A stretch of DNA of 5,719 nt, from NCBI GenBank assembly GCA_024743015.1, contig JANSXJ010000241.1:1-5719 (forward strand), given 5' to 3'. Positions 5,165 to 5,719 of the stretch are shown one piece after another; within the stretch, counting starts at the first letter, position 1, and the number at the start of each line of letters is the position of its first letter. Under the pieces are notes generated by a model. The model saw only the letters and a list, made by a program, of their open reading frames with translations. It had not been told where the DNA came from and did not search any database. Both the position numbers and the translations under genes were made by a program. This DNA comes from Hyphomonas sp. (GTDB taxonomy: Bacteria > Pseudomonadota > Alphaproteobacteria > Caulobacterales > Hyphomonadaceae).

Positions 5165-5719
5165 TTAGGCCAGTAATTCCGGCGGATAGTCTTCGTAGGA
5201 ATGCTTCAGTACACCATGATTGAGCAGTGTCTCGGCTTTCTGAACTGTGCCCGTCGCATCAAAAATTCGGGTGCGGGTCCAGTAGTTCTCTGTGCGTCGC
5301 CCCTGTGACAGCGCGACAATCTCACGGCGAATGAGGTATGGCTCATCGACGAAGACCGGGCCGTCCAGATAGCGAATTTCCAGATCCGCAAACAAGCCAA
5401 TCGCGGGGCCTTTTACGGGAAACCCGGCTAAACGATTGGTGTACTCGGCGAGCACGCTGATCATCTCCGTCGGGATGATGGCCCGTCCCCAGGGAGACGC
5501 TTCTGCCTGATCATACCACGGTGAGCGTTCGGTAATCTTCTCAAGCTTTTCATTCAGCGAGAACGGATAAAGTGCGCCCATATTCTGGTCCGCTGCCATC
5601 CGGATCGGTTCATCCTGTTTGCCGACCATGCCAACGGTCAGATCGGAAAGGATCACCAGCTCCCCTGCTGGTCGAAGCTTCTCCATCCGGGCTTCCAGCA
5701 AGGTCTGACCATGATCGGG
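5165..5719 (-). CDS. Hotdog-fold protein, MaoC/acyl-dehydratase- or thioesterase-like (5' partial)
   Basis: The C-terminal 184 residues of a longer protein are present. The frame stays open to the right edge, so the apparent TTG start at 5701 is most likely internal. The region after ASPWGRAIIPTEMISVL (the family's helix after the first strands) continues with GLFADLEIRYLDGPVFVDE, a long beta-strand layout ending in TRTRIFDATGTVQKAETLLNH. This matches one hotdog domain, and the preceding LRPAGELVILSDLTVGMVGK could be the end of a first hotdog domain, giving a double-hotdog protein. Relatives act on acyl-CoA or acyl-carrier substrates as hydratases/dehydratases or thioesterases. No clear R-specific hydratase catalytic Asp/His motif is visible in this part, so activity is not assigned. 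It is cytoplasmic by appearance and convergent with the orphan small gene with a 1-nt gap. Confidence 0.7.
   Translation of the reverse strand, partial: PDHGQTLLEARMEKLRPAGELVILSDLTVGMVGKQDEPIRMAADQNMGALYPFSLNEKLEKITERSPWYDQAEASPWGRAIIPTEMISVLAEYTNRLAGFPVKGPAIGLFADLEIRYLDGPVFVDEPYLIRREIVALSQGRRTENYWTRTRIFDATGTVQKAETLLNHGVLKHSYEDYPPELLA

Overview
The window looks like chromosomal DNA of a Gram-negative alphaproteobacterium. It is fairly GC-rich, and it carries an outer-membrane-type lipoprotein with an OmpA-like domain, two Sec-exported periplasmic proteins and a DUF2855 protein. A Hyphomonadaceae/Caulobacterales- or Sphingomonadales-like source would fit, but this is an impression from protein style and not a phylogenetic result. 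I see no transposase, phage gene, tRNA, rRNA or CRISPR array. Genes fill almost all of the window, and no gene-free stretch exceeds about 125 bp.

Layout from left to right: (1) a short AT-rich leader and a 77-residue hypothetical gene (+). (2) A DUF2855 gene (+), a divergent relative of medium-chain dehydrogenase/reductases. (3) A lipoprotein gene (-) with two BON-like repeats and a C-terminal OmpA-like domain; it converges on the DUF2855 gene so tightly that both stop codons lie in one CTAG. (4) An exported amidohydrolase (-) of the Xaa-Pro/Xaa-Arg dipeptidase-like group, 74 bp upstream of the lipoprotein gene and probably co-transcribed with it. (5) Divergently, across a 122-bp gap, a secreted ClpP/crotonase-fold protein (+) with a C-x-S-A-C nucleophile motif. 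(6) A 75-residue orphan gene (+) with a perfect 7-bp inverted repeat resembling a Fur/Mur-type box directly upstream of its strong ribosome binding site. (7) A hotdog-fold, dehydratase- or thioesterase-like gene (-), whose 5' end runs off the right edge and whose stop lies 1 nt from that of gene 6.

Genes 3 to 5 form a cell-envelope cluster: a periplasmic dipeptidase-like enzyme, a periplasmic ClpP-like putative protease and a lipoprotein that may bind peptidoglycan. A shared role in envelope peptide or protein turnover is plausible but is inferred from position only. The most checkable novelties are the metal-regulator-like operator on the orphan small gene, competing RNA helices in front of the ClpP-like gene, and loss of the usual peptidoglycan-binding Asp in the OmpA-like domain. 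I found no clear evidence of an entirely new multi-gene system.
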